7,809 nucleotides of DNA from Planctomycetia bacterium (GTDB taxonomy: Bacteria; Planctomycetota; PLA2; JAEUHO01). The stretch lies in assembly GCA_030618975.1 (NCBI GenBank), contig JAUXCH010000208.1:1-7809 (forward strand), read 5' to 3'. Positions 1 to 7,072 of this stretch are shown here, piece by piece (position 1 is the first letter of the stretch; each line of letters opens with the position of its first letter). The translations under genes were made by a program, and so were the position numbers. The notes under the pieces were generated by a model. The model did no database searches. It was not told the DNA's origin and saw only the letters and a program-made list of their open reading frames with translations.

Positions 1-18
1 ACCCGCTTGGCCTCCGAC

Positions 19-330
19 TTAGTGCGGCGGCGCCGGATGACCGGTCGCCTCCACGAAGCGGCGGTACTGGAAGTTCGTCACCGCGTAGACGTCGATGCGG
101 AAGGCGTCGAGGACGACGGCGTGCCGGGGCCGCTCGAAGCGCTTCCCCTCGTCGTAGCCCACCACCCCGGGACCGGCCGGCACGAGCACCATCGCGTCGA
201 GATCGGCCGGTACCCCCTTCGGCAGGCCGTCGCCACGCGGCGCGGGGGGCTGCCGTTCCTCCTCGCCGGCCACGAGTCCCGGCGCGAGGAGCAGCCAGCA
301 CAGGACGAAAATCACGAGACGCTGAGGCAC
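19..330 (-). CDS. Secreted FGE/SUMF1-type (sulfatase-modifying-factor) domain protein, N-terminal part ending at an early stop
   Basis: This 103-residue product starts at a GTG with GGAGGG six bases upstream; the ATG further upstream (378) has no such site and would precede the signal peptide with unrelated residues. Residues 1-22 form a signal peptide (MPQRLVIFVLCWLLLAPGLVAG), so the protein is exported. From about residue 46 it matches the opening of FGE-sulfatase domains: MVLVPAGPGVVGYDE, then H-x-V-x-L-D-A-F-x-I-D, then YAVTNFQYRRFVEATGHP. The family domain normally runs about 200-250 residues, yet a TAA follows GHPAPPH. The six complete codons after the TAA read VGGQAG, and many relatives have a Trp at the TAA position, so the stop may be a nonsense change, a frameshift or a sequencing error. 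The gene lies 66 bases downstream of the kinase on the same strand and may share its transcript. FGE-like domains beside kinases in such bacteria usually lack sulfatase-maturation activity; its role here is unknown. Confidence 0.72.
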   Translation of the reverse strand: MPQRLVIFVLCWLLLAPGLVAGEEERQPPAPRGDGLPKGVPADLDAMVLVPAGPGVVGYDEGKRFERPRHAVVLDAFRIDVYAVTNFQYRRFVEATGHPAPPH

Positions 331-396
331 GTTCCACCCTCCAGCACGATCGGTTGCGTGGAGCCTAGCAGCGCACACCGGCCGGCGGGAGGCCGT

Positions 397-2280
397 TCAT
401 CGTGACTTGAGGCGCGCCTCGAGGTCGCGGACCAGGGCCGCCTCCGCGGCGGGACGCCCCGCGAGATCCACGCCCATGCTCGCCTGCCAGAACGTGCCCT
501 TCAGTCCGTGGGCGACGCAGAAGGCGAGGAGCGGGAGGACGTCCTGCGACGGCGCGTCCTCGAAGGCCCGGACCGCGAGTCGGGCGACGGCCTTCGGTTC
601 GACTTCCTCCCACCCTAGCGACAGCACCTCGCCGTCCACGCGCACCTCGATCCCCGCCTCCCCCACGGCGACCACGTCGCCCGTACCGCGGGAGGTCACG
701 AGCTCGCGCGACACGCGGGCGTCGGTTTCGAGGCGCGCGGCCAACCCGTCCGGGAAGGCCACGAGCGCGTCGAGATAGGCGTGCTCGGCGGAGAGCTTCG
801 CCTCCAGCGTGCCGTCTGGATCGGTGGCGGGGGCCGGCAGGGCGGCCTTCGCCTCGCGGTAGCGGTGACGGGCGACGAGACCCCGCACGGTCTCCCGCCC
901 CGCAGCCAGGGCCTCCCGCGCGGCCTCCACCTCCTCGGGTGGAGTCCAGACCCGATCCGGGTGCGGGTGACGTCGGCCGGCCTCGATCTCGGCGACGCGG
1001 TCGGCCGCCTCCGCAGCCGCCTGCGTCTTGCGGTACGGCCCGGAGATGTCGTAGTAGCGCTTGATCACGCGCGGCGTGTCCGATCGGTTGTGCCAGTTCG
1101 CGCGGGCCCACGACTCCACGCCCCGGAGCAGCTCCCGGGCTTCCTGCTCCGTCCGCTCCCGCATCGCGATCTCGGCCGGATCGGGCGCGGCGGGCGGCGG
1201 CGGCGGCACGGGCTCTACGGGCGCGGCCGGTGCGGCCGGCGCCTCGGCGCGCGGCGGCGCGTCCTTCGTCGCCGGCCCGCCGTCGCTCCGCGTCCTGCCG
1301 AAGAGGAACCAGAAGCCCGCAGCCACCAGGAGCACGAGCGCTGCGGCGGCCACGCGACCTCCGACGCCCTGGCCCCCCCTGCGCCTGAGGGGGCGCGTTC
1401 TCGACAGCTTGCGCCCGCCGATGCGGTCCAGCTCCTGGACGACCTGGGACGCGGAGGGCCGCGCGGTGGGATCGAGGGCCGTGAGATCGGTGAACAGCTT
1501 CAGGAACGGACGCACCAGCCCCGGACGCGCCGCGTCGAGATCCATGGGCACGCCGTCCCGGTGCGCGCGGACCACCTCGTCCCGCGTGCCGCCGGCGTGC
1601 GGGGGCTGGCCGACGAGCAGGTGGTACATCGTGATGCCCAGCGAGTACATGTCGCTGGCCGCGTCGGCGTGCCCGGTAGCGCAGGTCTCGGGCGCCATGT
1701 AGTGCGGCGTGCCCACCCGCGTGCCCGTCGCCTGCTCCTCGACCGCCAAGCCGAAGTCCACCAGCTTGACGGTGCCGCTGGGCATCACGACGAGGTTTCC
1801 GGGCTTCACGTCGCGGTGCACGATGCCCTGGATGTGGGCGGCGGCCAATCCGAGCGCAGCCTGCCGCGTGATGCGGAGCGTGTCGATCACGCTCAGCCGC
1901 TCCCGGCTCGTGACGAGGTCGAGCACCGACTCCCCTTCGAGCAGCTCCATCACCATGCAGTGGAGCGGGCCCTCGTCGACGACGTCGTAGACCTTGAGCA
2001 CGTTCTCGTCGTCGAGGCGCGCGATGGCGCGGGCCTCCTGGCGGAACGCGTCGACCAGTGCAGGCATGGAGGCGGCCTTCGTCCTGAGGATCTTGACCGC
2101 CACCGGGATGCCGAGGCCCAGGTGGGTTCCGCGGTACACGACGGCGTTGGTGCCGCCGGCCACGTAGGCCTCCAGACGACAGCGCGCGACCTCGCGGCCC
2201 AACAGCGGATCCTTGCGCTCGGCTTCGGCCTTGGAGCCGCCGGGCGGCACGTCCTTACGGGAGAACGACTTCGATGCCAT
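397..2280 (-). CDS. Transmembrane Hanks-type serine/threonine protein kinase (PknB-like)
   Basis: This 627-residue protein has a complete N-terminal kinase domain, residues about 28-287. Visible motifs are a glycine-rich loop variant (AGGTNAVVYRG, 41-51), the ATP-binding Lys63 in VAVK, a helix-C Glu82, the catalytic loop HRDVKPGN (155-162, Asp157), DFG (175-177) and APE (196-198). The Arg before the catalytic Asp marks it as an RD kinase, probably activated by phosphorylation of the 178-195 loop. A basic juxtamembrane stretch precedes one membrane segment (about 309-328). A Pro/Ala-rich linker (340-370) then leads to a roughly 255-residue extracytoplasmic region, charged and helix-rich, with no PASTA, WD40 or TPR motif that I recognise. 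It probably senses something outside the membrane and signals inward. The ATG has no Shine-Dalgarno site but a TAGAAT box six bases upstream, suggesting a leaderless mRNA. The gene diverges from the DUF885 gene. Confidence 0.95.
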   Translation of the reverse strand: MASKSFSRKDVPPGGSKAEAERKDPLLGREVARCRLEAYVAGGTNAVVYRGTHLGLGIPVAVKILRTKAASMPALVDAFRQEARAIARLDDENVLKVYDVVDEGPLHCMVMELLEGESVLDLVTSRERLSVIDTLRITRQAALGLAAAHIQGIVHRDVKPGNLVVMPSGTVKLVDFGLAVEEQATGTRVGTPHYMAPETCATGHADAASDMYSLGITMYHLLVGQPPHAGGTRDEVVRAHRDGVPMDLDAARPGLVRPFLKLFTDLTALDPTARPSASQVVQELDRIGGRKLSRTRPLRRRGGQGVGGRVAAAALVLLVAAGFWFLFGRTRSDGGPATKDAPPRAEAPAAPAAPVEPVPPPPPAAPDPAEIAMRERTEQEARELLRGVESWARANWHNRSDTPRVIKRYYDISGPYRKTQAAAEAADRVAEIEAGRRHPHPDRVWTPPEEVEAAREALAAGRETVRGLVARHRYREAKAALPAPATDPDGTLEAKLSAEHAYLDALVAFPDGLAARLETDARVSRELVTSRGTGDVVAVGEAGIEVRVDGEVLSLGWEEVEPKAVARLAVRAFEDAPSQDVLPLLAFCVAHGLKGTFWQASMGVDLAGRPAAEAALVRDLEARLKSR

Positions 2281-2286
2281 TGCCGT

Positions 2287-2292
2287 ATTCTA
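2287..2292 (-). promoter_or_regulatory. Candidate -10 box for a leaderless kinase mRNA
   Basis: TAGAAT on the minus strand matches the sigma-70 -10 consensus at five of six positions. It is followed by exactly six bases (ACGGCA) and then the kinase ATG, which would place +1 at or next to the A of the start codon. No clear -35 hexamer lies 16-18 bases upstream, and there is no room for a ribosome binding site. Confidence 0.5.
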
Positions 2293-2376
2293 GGGGCCGA
2301 TCCGGTCCGTAGGCGTGCCGCCGCTTGGGAGCGTCTCGAAACCGCGCCTCAGGGGCCGGACCTGGAGAGGTTCACC

Positions 2377-3762
2377 GTGCGATCGCGGAAGACACGTCTA
2401 CCGGGCAGCTTGGCCCTCGCACTCGTTCCCGTGCTGGTGGCCGTGCTCGTCGTGCTCGCGGGAACGGGTGCGCACACGCCGACGAGCACGGTCCCGCACG
2501 AGCCGGCTCCACCTCCGAGGCTCGCGGCGACCACGAACGAGATCGGCGAGATCGCCGAGGGCTACGTGAAGCTCGTCCTGGCCGCGGGGCGGTACGACGA
2601 GGACTACGTCGACTCCTACTTCGGCCCGCCCGCGTGGCGCGAGGCAAGCCGGTCCATCGAGCGCTCGGAGATCGCACCGGAGGGCCGCCGCCTTCGGGGC
2701 GCGCTCGACGCGCTGCCGGAGGAGACCGGCGACCGCATGGACGCCCTCCGCCGTGCGTTCCTCGGCGCGCACCTGGACGCGCTGGTAGCCGTGATGGAGC
2801 GCCTCGACGGGTACACGCTGGCCTTCGACGAGGAGGTCGCGGCTCTCTACGACGTCGTCGCGCCACCGTTCGACGAAACCGACAACGCGGCCGCGCTCGC
2901 CGAGCTGGACGGCCTGCTGCCCGGCGAAGGAAGCCTGGATCAACGGTATCTGAGCTGGACCATGGCGTCTCAGGTCCCCGCCGACCGGTTGGACGGCGTG
3001 CTGAAGGCGGCGCTTGCCGAGGGACGGCTGCGTACGCTGGCGTTCGTCGACCTCCCGCCCGAGGAGGAGGTCGAGCTCGAGTACGTCACGGGCGAGCCGT
3101 GGGGCGCGTTCAACGACTACCGCGGCGGTTACCGCAGCGTCGTCCAGGTGAACGTGGACGGGAGGATGCCGATCGGGCGTGCGCTCGTGATCGCCTGCCA
3201 CGAGGCCTACCCCGGACACCACGTGTTCAACGTGCTCCAGGAGAGGCACCTGGTGGAGGGCCGGGGGTGGGTCGAGTTCTCCGTGCATCCGCTCTACAGC
3301 CCGCAGAGCGTGATCGCCGAGGGCACCGCGTGCCAGGCCACAGCCATCGTCTTCCCCGGCGAAGAGCGCGACGCCTTCCTGGCGGACACGCTGTTCCCGC
3401 TGGCCGGACTGAAACCTGAGGATGCGGCGATGTACGGGCGTATCGTCGATCTCGTCGAGAGACTCGACCGGGCGAGGACCGAGGCCGCACACCGCCTCCT
3501 CGCACCGGATGGGAACCGCCTCGGAGCCGCGTCCTGGCTGGCGCGTCACTCCTACCTGTCGCTCCGAGCGGCACTCTCCGACCTGGCGTTCGCCAGGCGG
3601 TACGGCAGCTACACGATCACGTACAGCGCCGGGCCTGATCTGGTGCGGACGTGGCTGGACGCCAATGCCCACGAAGGCGGACCTTCCGAACAGGAGCTCT
3701 TCGCCAGACTCCTCCTCGAACCCCGCCTGCCGCGGGACCTGCTCCCCGACGGTTCCCGGTGA
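2377..3762 (+). CDS. Exported DUF885-family putative zinc metallopeptidase
   Basis: This 461-residue protein starts at a GTG with GGAGAGG six bases upstream; the open frame extends far to the left, but that part is antisense to the kinase and has no support. Residues 8-30 are a hydrophobic signal or anchor segment after a basic start (MRSRKTRLPG), with no lipobox Cys, so it is secreted or membrane-tethered. Family landmarks are YDEDYVDSYFGPPAW (about 75-89), the putative metal-site motif HEAYPGHH (275-282), GWVEFSVHPLYSPQS just after it, and IAEGTA with Glu315 as the likely third metal ligand and Glu276 as the likely catalytic base. Length and motif order are normal for DUF885 proteins, and all key residues are present. 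The substrate is not known for most of this family; peptidase activity is inferred from the motif. It is divergent from the kinase, with 96 bases between the two start codons. Confidence 0.9.
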   Translation: MRSRKTRLPGSLALALVPVLVAVLVVLAGTGAHTPTSTVPHEPAPPPRLAATTNEIGEIAEGYVKLVLAAGRYDEDYVDSYFGPPAWREASRSIERSEIAPEGRRLRGALDALPEETGDRMDALRRAFLGAHLDALVAVMERLDGYTLAFDEEVAALYDVVAPPFDETDNAAALAELDGLLPGEGSLDQRYLSWTMASQVPADRLDGVLKAALAEGRLRTLAFVDLPPEEEVELEYVTGEPWGAFNDYRGGYRSVVQVNVDGRMPIGRALVIACHEAYPGHHVFNVLQERHLVEGRGWVEFSVHPLYSPQSVIAEGTACQATAIVFPGEERDAFLADTLFPLAGLKPEDAAMYGRIVDLVERLDRARTEAAHRLLAPDGNRLGAASWLARHSYLSLRAALSDLAFARRYGSYTITYSAGPDLVRTWLDANAHEGGPSEQELFARLLLEPRLPRDLLPDGSR

Positions 3763-3808
3763 GCGCACGACGCGACCTCGCCCCCCCTCCGTTCCTCCTT
3801 CACGGGCG

Positions 3809-3814
3809 TAGAAT
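3809..3814 (+). promoter_or_regulatory. Candidate -10 box for the small-protein/nucleotidyltransferase unit
   Basis: TAGAAT predicts transcription from about 3821. That would leave the GAGAGGA site at 3836-3842 and the GTG at 3852 inside the mRNA but exclude the in-frame ATG at 3813. No good -35 is visible, and the box lies 46 bases after the DUF885 stop codon. Confidence 0.4.
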
Positions 3815-3851
3815 GTGCGGGGAAGTCACCAGGGCGAGAGGATTACTCTCC

Positions 3852-4040
3852 GTGGGACTCGCAGAACGATCCAAGCTGCGGCGGGAGCGGATGGTCGTCC
3901 ACAAGGCGACGGGCTTCGAGGACGCAGAGAAGTGGGATCTCGAGTACTGGCAGGCCCAGACCCCCGCCGCCCGCTTGTCTGCTCTCCTGGCCATCCGAAG
4001 CGACATCGCAAAGGTGAAGGCGAAGAAGGCCGAGGGTTGA
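3852..4040 (+). CDS. Small basic protein preceding a nucleotidyltransferase (possible antitoxin-like partner)
   Basis: This is a 62-residue product from a GTG with GAGAGGA nine bases upstream. An internal ATG at 3891 (residue 14, MVVHKATGFEDAEK) is an alternative start with a poorly spaced GGGAG. The sequence has a segment GFEDAEKWDLEYWQAQTPAARLSALL (about 21-46, shown here only as a guide to position) rich in acidic and aromatic residues, then a helical, Lys-rich tail ending KVKAKKAEG. Small proteins with a 'F-E-E/D-A-E ... W/Y ... (L/Q)TPEERL' pattern are familiar to me directly upstream of small nucleotidyltransferases; that recollection is the only basis for the suggested partnership. It has no HEPN R-x4-6-H motif, so it is not the usual HEPN partner of MNT proteins. 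It has no signal peptide and is probably cytoplasmic. Its stop is 10 bases before the next start, so the two are almost certainly co-transcribed. Confidence 0.75.
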   Translation: MGLAERSKLRRERMVVHKATGFEDAEKWDLEYWQAQTPAARLSALLAIRSDIAKVKAKKAEG

Positions 4041-4050
4041 GGGGGCGAGA

Positions 4051-4503
4051 GTGGACTCGATCCAGGACTTCGAGGACATGCTCTCCCTGCTGAATCGGCA
4101 CCAGGTGAGACATCTCATCGTCGGCGGGCTAGCGTTCGTCTACCACGCGAAGCCGCGCTACACGAAGGACACGGACCTTTGGATCGAGCCCACGCCGGAG
4201 AACCTGACACGCACGAACCAGGCGCTTGCCGAGCTCGGCAGCCCGAAGCTCATGTCTCTGGACAACCCCGATGAGATCGTCCAGATCGGTGTCGCGCCCG
4301 ACCGCATCGACCTGATTCAGACGCTGGGAGGTGCATCCTTCGAGAACGCGTGGGATTCCCGTGTCGTGGACAGCTACGGCCAAGTCCAGACGAACGGGAT
4401 CAGCCTCGACGGCCTGCTCCACATCCAGGAACAGATCGACGTCCCCCGCCAACAGGAAGACGCCCGCGTCCTCCGCGAGGTGAAGCGCTTGCGCGACGAC
4501 TGA
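4051..4503 (+). CDS. Small nucleotidyltransferase-fold protein (DUF6036/AbiEii-like)
   Basis: This 150-residue protein starts at a GTG with a GAGGGGG run beginning in the preceding gene's stop codon. It has the pattern of the polymerase-beta nucleotidyltransferase superfamily: VGGLAFVYHA (24-33) for the glycine pair, then KDTDLWIE with Asp40 and Asp42 as the metal-binding D-x-D, and DRIDLIQ with Asp87 as the probable third carboxylate. The catalytic residues are therefore intact. The C-terminus (ISLDGLLHIQEQIDVPRQQE) matches in position the 'L-x-x-L-I-x-x-K-x-x-x-x-R-x-K-D' end of relatives, but the usual Lys is replaced. It probably transfers a nucleotide to an RNA or protein target in the cytoplasm. 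Proteins of this kind are found as toxins, as HEPN-neutralising enzymes and as stand-alone genes, so the toxin role is inference from the tight coupling to the small gene before it. Confidence 0.85.
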   Translation: MDSIQDFEDMLSLLNRHQVRHLIVGGLAFVYHAKPRYTKDTDLWIEPTPENLTRTNQALAELGSPKLMSLDNPDEIVQIGVAPDRIDLIQTLGGASFENAWDSRVVDSYGQVQTNGISLDGLLHIQEQIDVPRQQEDARVLREVKRLRDD

Positions 4504-4531
4504 GAGTACAGAACCGACGCATGTAAGTGGC

Positions 4532-4570
4532 GATCGTCGGCGCCCGCCTGTTGCGAAGGCGCGGCCGATC
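4532..4570. terminator. Imperfect inverted repeat between convergent genes, possible bidirectional terminator
   Basis: Arms 4532-4544 and 4558-4570 match at 11 of 13 positions (GATCGTCGGCGCC against GATCGGCCGCGCC read on the opposite strand), with a 13-base loop that can itself fold as CGCCT/AGGCG. It lies in the 82-base gap between the convergent nucleotidyltransferase and membrane-protein genes. There is no T tract on either side, so it is a weak terminator candidate. Confidence 0.3.
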
Positions 4571-4585
4571 TCCGCCAAGCGCGCG

Positions 4586-5116
4586 CTACTCGACCTCGGG
4601 TGACGCGAAGAATGTGTCCTGCGTCATCGCCTGGATCCAGAAGACGACCAGGGAGACGAGCCCCCACGCGAGGCCGAGCACGACGCCCGCGTCGATGATC
4701 CCCCGCCAGGGCTGCTCGAGCCGGTGCACTAGAAGGACGAGGAGGATGATGCCGGTGGTGAGCGCGAACGCGGCAATGCGCCGGCGCCGCGATGCGGCGT
4801 AGAACGCCATCGCGAAGATCGGCGCGGTTGCGACGCGGAGCGCCGTCGGGTGATCGCTGAGGTGGCGGCAGCGCGCGGCGACGCGGGGCGAAAACGCCTT
4901 CTGGAAGCCTCGGTAGCCCTCGGCGACGAGCATGAAGAGGACCCAGACGACGAGAGCGATCCACTGGAGGACGGAGAGAGACGACGTGAGCGCCGTCCAG
5001 GCCAGCGGAGCGAGCCGCCAAATCGCAAACCCCAGCAACAGGGCGACGCCGAGGGAGCCCCACAGGGCCCCCACCCGGCCCCAGAACGTCCTGTCCGTCC
5101 GCGTTTCGTCCCTCAT
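4586..5116 (-). CDS. Polytopic inner-membrane protein of unknown function
   Basis: This 176-residue protein has about five hydrophobic stretches: roughly 20-38, 46-65, 94-108 (weak), 114-131 and 140-161. Between the second and third lies a conserved-looking basic loop, EGYRGFQKAFSPRVAARCRHL (about 66-86), and after the third a cluster of four Arg (110-113) that by the positive-inside rule faces the cytoplasm. I recognise the YRGFQK-FSPR loop from uncharacterised integral membrane proteins in other bacteria but know of no function. No transport or enzymatic motif is visible. The ATG has no Shine-Dalgarno site (CCGCCCTCC precedes it), but TAGACT ends nine bases upstream. The gene converges on the nucleotidyltransferase gene and lies 165 bases after the secretin gene, so it is probably its own unit. 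Confidence 0.85.
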   Translation of the reverse strand: MRDETRTDRTFWGRVGALWGSLGVALLLGFAIWRLAPLAWTALTSSLSVLQWIALVVWVLFMLVAEGYRGFQKAFSPRVAARCRHLSDHPTALRVATAPIFAMAFYAASRRRRIAAFALTTGIILLVLLVHRLEQPWRGIIDAGVVLGLAWGLVSLVVFWIQAMTQDTFFASPEVE

Positions 5117-5125
5117 GGAGGGCGG

Positions 5126-5131
5126 AGTCTA
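5126..5131 (-). promoter_or_regulatory. Candidate -10 box for the membrane-protein gene
   Basis: TAGACT (minus strand) ends nine bases before the ATG, which would give a 5' leader of only one to a few bases. No convincing -35 is seen. Confidence 0.35.
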
Positions 5132-5281
5132 GGAGGAGCGGCAAGGGCGTACGATGCCGGTGATCGACCGGGACGGGGCGGTGGGTCTGGTGGCCGTCGG
5201 TGGCCCGCGCCACCCCCCGCGCCGCCGGGCCGTCGAGCACGGCCTCGCCGGCGAACACCGGCCTCGGGACTCGAACGGCCC

Positions 5282-6502
5282 CTACCGGGACCCGCTGGCC
5301 TCCCGCTCCCGGGCCGCCTCGCGCCGGATCGCCGCGTCGAGGCGGCGGGGTTCGCCCGGTGGGACGAAGAGACCCGCGCCGCGGTCGGGCACGATCACCC
5401 GCGCCTTCACGAGCAGGATGAGCTCCGTGGTCAGGCAGTCCTTCGACATCGCGGTGAGCCCCGGGATCCCCTTGAGCACCGGCAACCCGCGCCTCTCCCC
5501 CGCACGGCGCCGGATCCTCAGTCCTCCGATCAGGAGGGACTCCTGATCGCGGATCGTGAGCCGGGTCTTCACCCGGCGCCGTTGGATGACCACCTCGCCG
5601 GCCGCCACCCCGTCTTCTGCTTCGGGCGTGGCGAATCTCAGGTCAACGATCAGGTCCAGCACGGCCGCGTCGGTGCCGACCCGGATCGGCAGCACCTCGA
5701 AGTGGATGCCCGTCTCCGCGGGGCGCGGGTTGACGACGAGGTCCGTCTGCGAGCTCTTGGTCACGACGAGCTGCCAGGCCTGGACCACGCTGGTGATGAT
5801 GCCCGGCTCCCCCTCCGTGCAGACGACGGTGGGCCACGCCAGGAACTCGGCGCGGCGCTCGTGCGCCAGCATGCGCAGCACGATCTCGAAGGCGCCGTCC
5901 TCGAGGATGTCCTTCCCGACGTTGCCGAAGCCGATGCTGGTGCCCTGCCAGGGCCGCTGCTGCGTGAGGCCGGAGCGGAGGTAGCTTTCGGGCTCGAACT
6001 CGCTGTAGAGGCCGCGGAAGATCGTGTGGGGGCCGGCCTCCCCCGTGCGGTCGAACGAGATGTGCCCGCCCATCTCGCCGAGGTAGTCGCACTGCACCTC
6101 GGTGGCGAGGAGCGAGACCACCACCGACGGCCGCGGCACGTCGAGGTACCCCAGGATCTCGCGGGCCTCCGCGACGACCTCGGGTCGTCCGGACAGCAGG
6201 ATGCGGCTGGGCACGGGCGGGGCGGCGGGATCCGCCGCGGCGACGTGCGGACCGACCAGACCCACCCCGAGGCCCTCGATGCCGAAGCGCGCGAGGTCCT
6301 CGTGGAGCCTCGACGCGTCCCGAAACTCGGGCCGGAAGAGGGAGCGGATCTCGCCGTCCGCCCCCACGAACGGGGTCTCGAGCGCCCCGTCCTCCTCTTC
6401 GGGAAGGTCCGGGTCCGCTCGCGCGGAGACGGCGAGAGAAGCCGGCAGGGCGAGGAGGACGATCGCGAGGAGAAGGGCTGCGGGACGGTCGAACCGGGTC
6501 AC
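5282..6502 (-). CDS. Short secretin-domain outer-membrane protein (GspD/PilQ superfamily)
   Basis: This 406-residue protein is called from a GTG just before the signal peptide (residues 1-29, MTRFDRPAALLLAIVLLALP...); the ribosome binding site is poor (GGGG-containing), and the upstream ATG of the same frame at 6625 overlaps the previous gene, so the start is uncertain. A single secretin N-domain-like unit is visible around 98-136 (RILLSGRPEVVAEAREILGYLDVPRPSVVVSLL). The secretin core runs from about 205 to 372: EFLAWPTVVCTEGEPG, ETGIHFEVLPIRV, VLDLIVDLRF, RDQESLLIGGL (318-328), the signature LPVLKGIPGL (340-349), and TTELILLVKARVI. Type II or pilus secretins usually have several N domains and exceed 550 residues, so this is a reduced form. 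No other secretion or pilus gene is present here. It is expected to form an outer-membrane ring, perhaps with the exported protein encoded 46 bases upstream. The charged C-terminal tail (about 383-406) is not secretin-like. Confidence 0.85.
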   Translation of the reverse strand: MTRFDRPAALLLAIVLLALPASLAVSARADPDLPEEEDGALETPFVGADGEIRSLFRPEFRDASRLHEDLARFGIEGLGVGLVGPHVAAADPAAPPVPSRILLSGRPEVVAEAREILGYLDVPRPSVVVSLLATEVQCDYLGEMGGHISFDRTGEAGPHTIFRGLYSEFEPESYLRSGLTQQRPWQGTSIGFGNVGKDILEDGAFEIVLRMLAHERRAEFLAWPTVVCTEGEPGIITSVVQAWQLVVTKSSQTDLVVNPRPAETGIHFEVLPIRVGTDAAVLDLIVDLRFATPEAEDGVAAGEVVIQRRRVKTRLTIRDQESLLIGGLRIRRRAGERRGLPVLKGIPGLTAMSKDCLTTELILLVKARVIVPDRGAGLFVPPGEPRRLDAAIRREAAREREASGSR

Positions 6503-6548
6503 GGCGTGGCCCCGGGCCCGCTCATTGCGTGCCCCCCACCCGCACCCG

Positions 6549-6998
6549 TCAGCCGAGCTTCGCGATGACGGTGTCCGTCTTGTCCACGGGCTTCGGAGCC
6601 CCGTCGCGAACCACCTTGACGGCACCCACCTCGGCCACGAAGTCGAACCCGCCGGCGCGGGCCGTGGCCTTGACCGCCTTCAGGAACTTCTTCGAGGCTT
6701 CCTTGAGCAGGAAGTGGTACCGCACGTCCTTCTCGGTCAGGTGCTCGGCGAGGATCTGGCGGTACTCGGGGATGTGGCGGTAGACCCGGTCGGCGGAGCA
6801 GACGGCAGGCTTGCGGATGAGGCGCGCGTTGCCGTAGTAGACCCGGCCGGTGTCGGTGCAGCGGTAGTCCCCGAGGCCTGCCTCGGCGGTCGAGGCCAGG
6901 AGGAGGACAGCGGTCAGGGCCAGGACGGTCGGAACGACCACCCGGCCGATCGATCGTCCGGACGAAAGCCCTCTCGTTTCGCTCGCACCCCACCCCAT
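6549..6998 (-). CDS. Small exported protein, C-terminus OmpH/Skp-like
   Basis: This 149-residue protein starts at an ATG with GGAGG seven bases upstream, a clear choice over the in-frame upstream ATG at 7160. A signal peptide covers about 1-40, ending LLLASTAEA. The mature part has two Cys (47, 67) in a stretch beginning YRCTDTGRVYYGN, then DRVYRHIPEYRQILAE (70-85), a lysine-rich helix (96-114), and AGGFDFVAEVGAVKVV...VDKTDTVIAKL (115-148). The order 'D-x-x-x-V-x-x-x-x-P-E-Y', helix, 'G-F/Y-D-F/L-V', then 'D-x-T-x-x-V-I-x-x-L' is that of OmpH/Skp periplasmic chaperones, but the long coiled-coil tentacles would be nearly absent. I give that only as a possible relationship. Position before a secretin gene fits a periplasmic role in assembling that protein. 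The YRCTDTGRVYY start also recalls DUF4124 proteins. Confidence 0.85.
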   Translation of the reverse strand: MGWGASETRGLSSGRSIGRVVVPTVLALTAVLLLASTAEAGLGDYRCTDTGRVYYGNARLIRKPAVCSADRVYRHIPEYRQILAEHLTEKDVRYHFLLKEASKKFLKAVKATARAGGFDFVAEVGAVKVVRDGAPKPVDKTDTVIAKLG

Positions 6999-7072
6999 GG
7001 CGTCGCCTCCAGCACTCGGTTCCGTCGGGTCTTCCCATCCCCTTGGACGAGAACGACCCAGGCACTGTTCCC

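Noticed and set aside
781..2376. Long open frame continuous with the DUF885 gene on the plus strand
   Set aside because: It is antisense to the strongly supported kinase gene, its product is low-complexity Arg/His/Gly-rich, and a GTG with a good ribosome site at 2377 begins right before a signal sequence.
3813..3851. Longer N-terminus for the small partner protein from ATG 3813
   Set aside because: The ATG overlaps the TAGAAT promoter box and has no ribosome site; the GTG at 3852 has GAGAGGA at suitable spacing.
5117..5281. Possible coding remnant between the secretin and membrane-protein genes
   Set aside because: Short open frames on both strands lack start signals or family motifs; only GGCC/CCGG-rich self-complementary bits without T tracts are seen.
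4850..6568. A 572-residue plus-strand open frame
   Set aside because: It is the complement of the secretin and membrane-protein genes and has shadow-like composition; long antisense frames are expected at this GC content.
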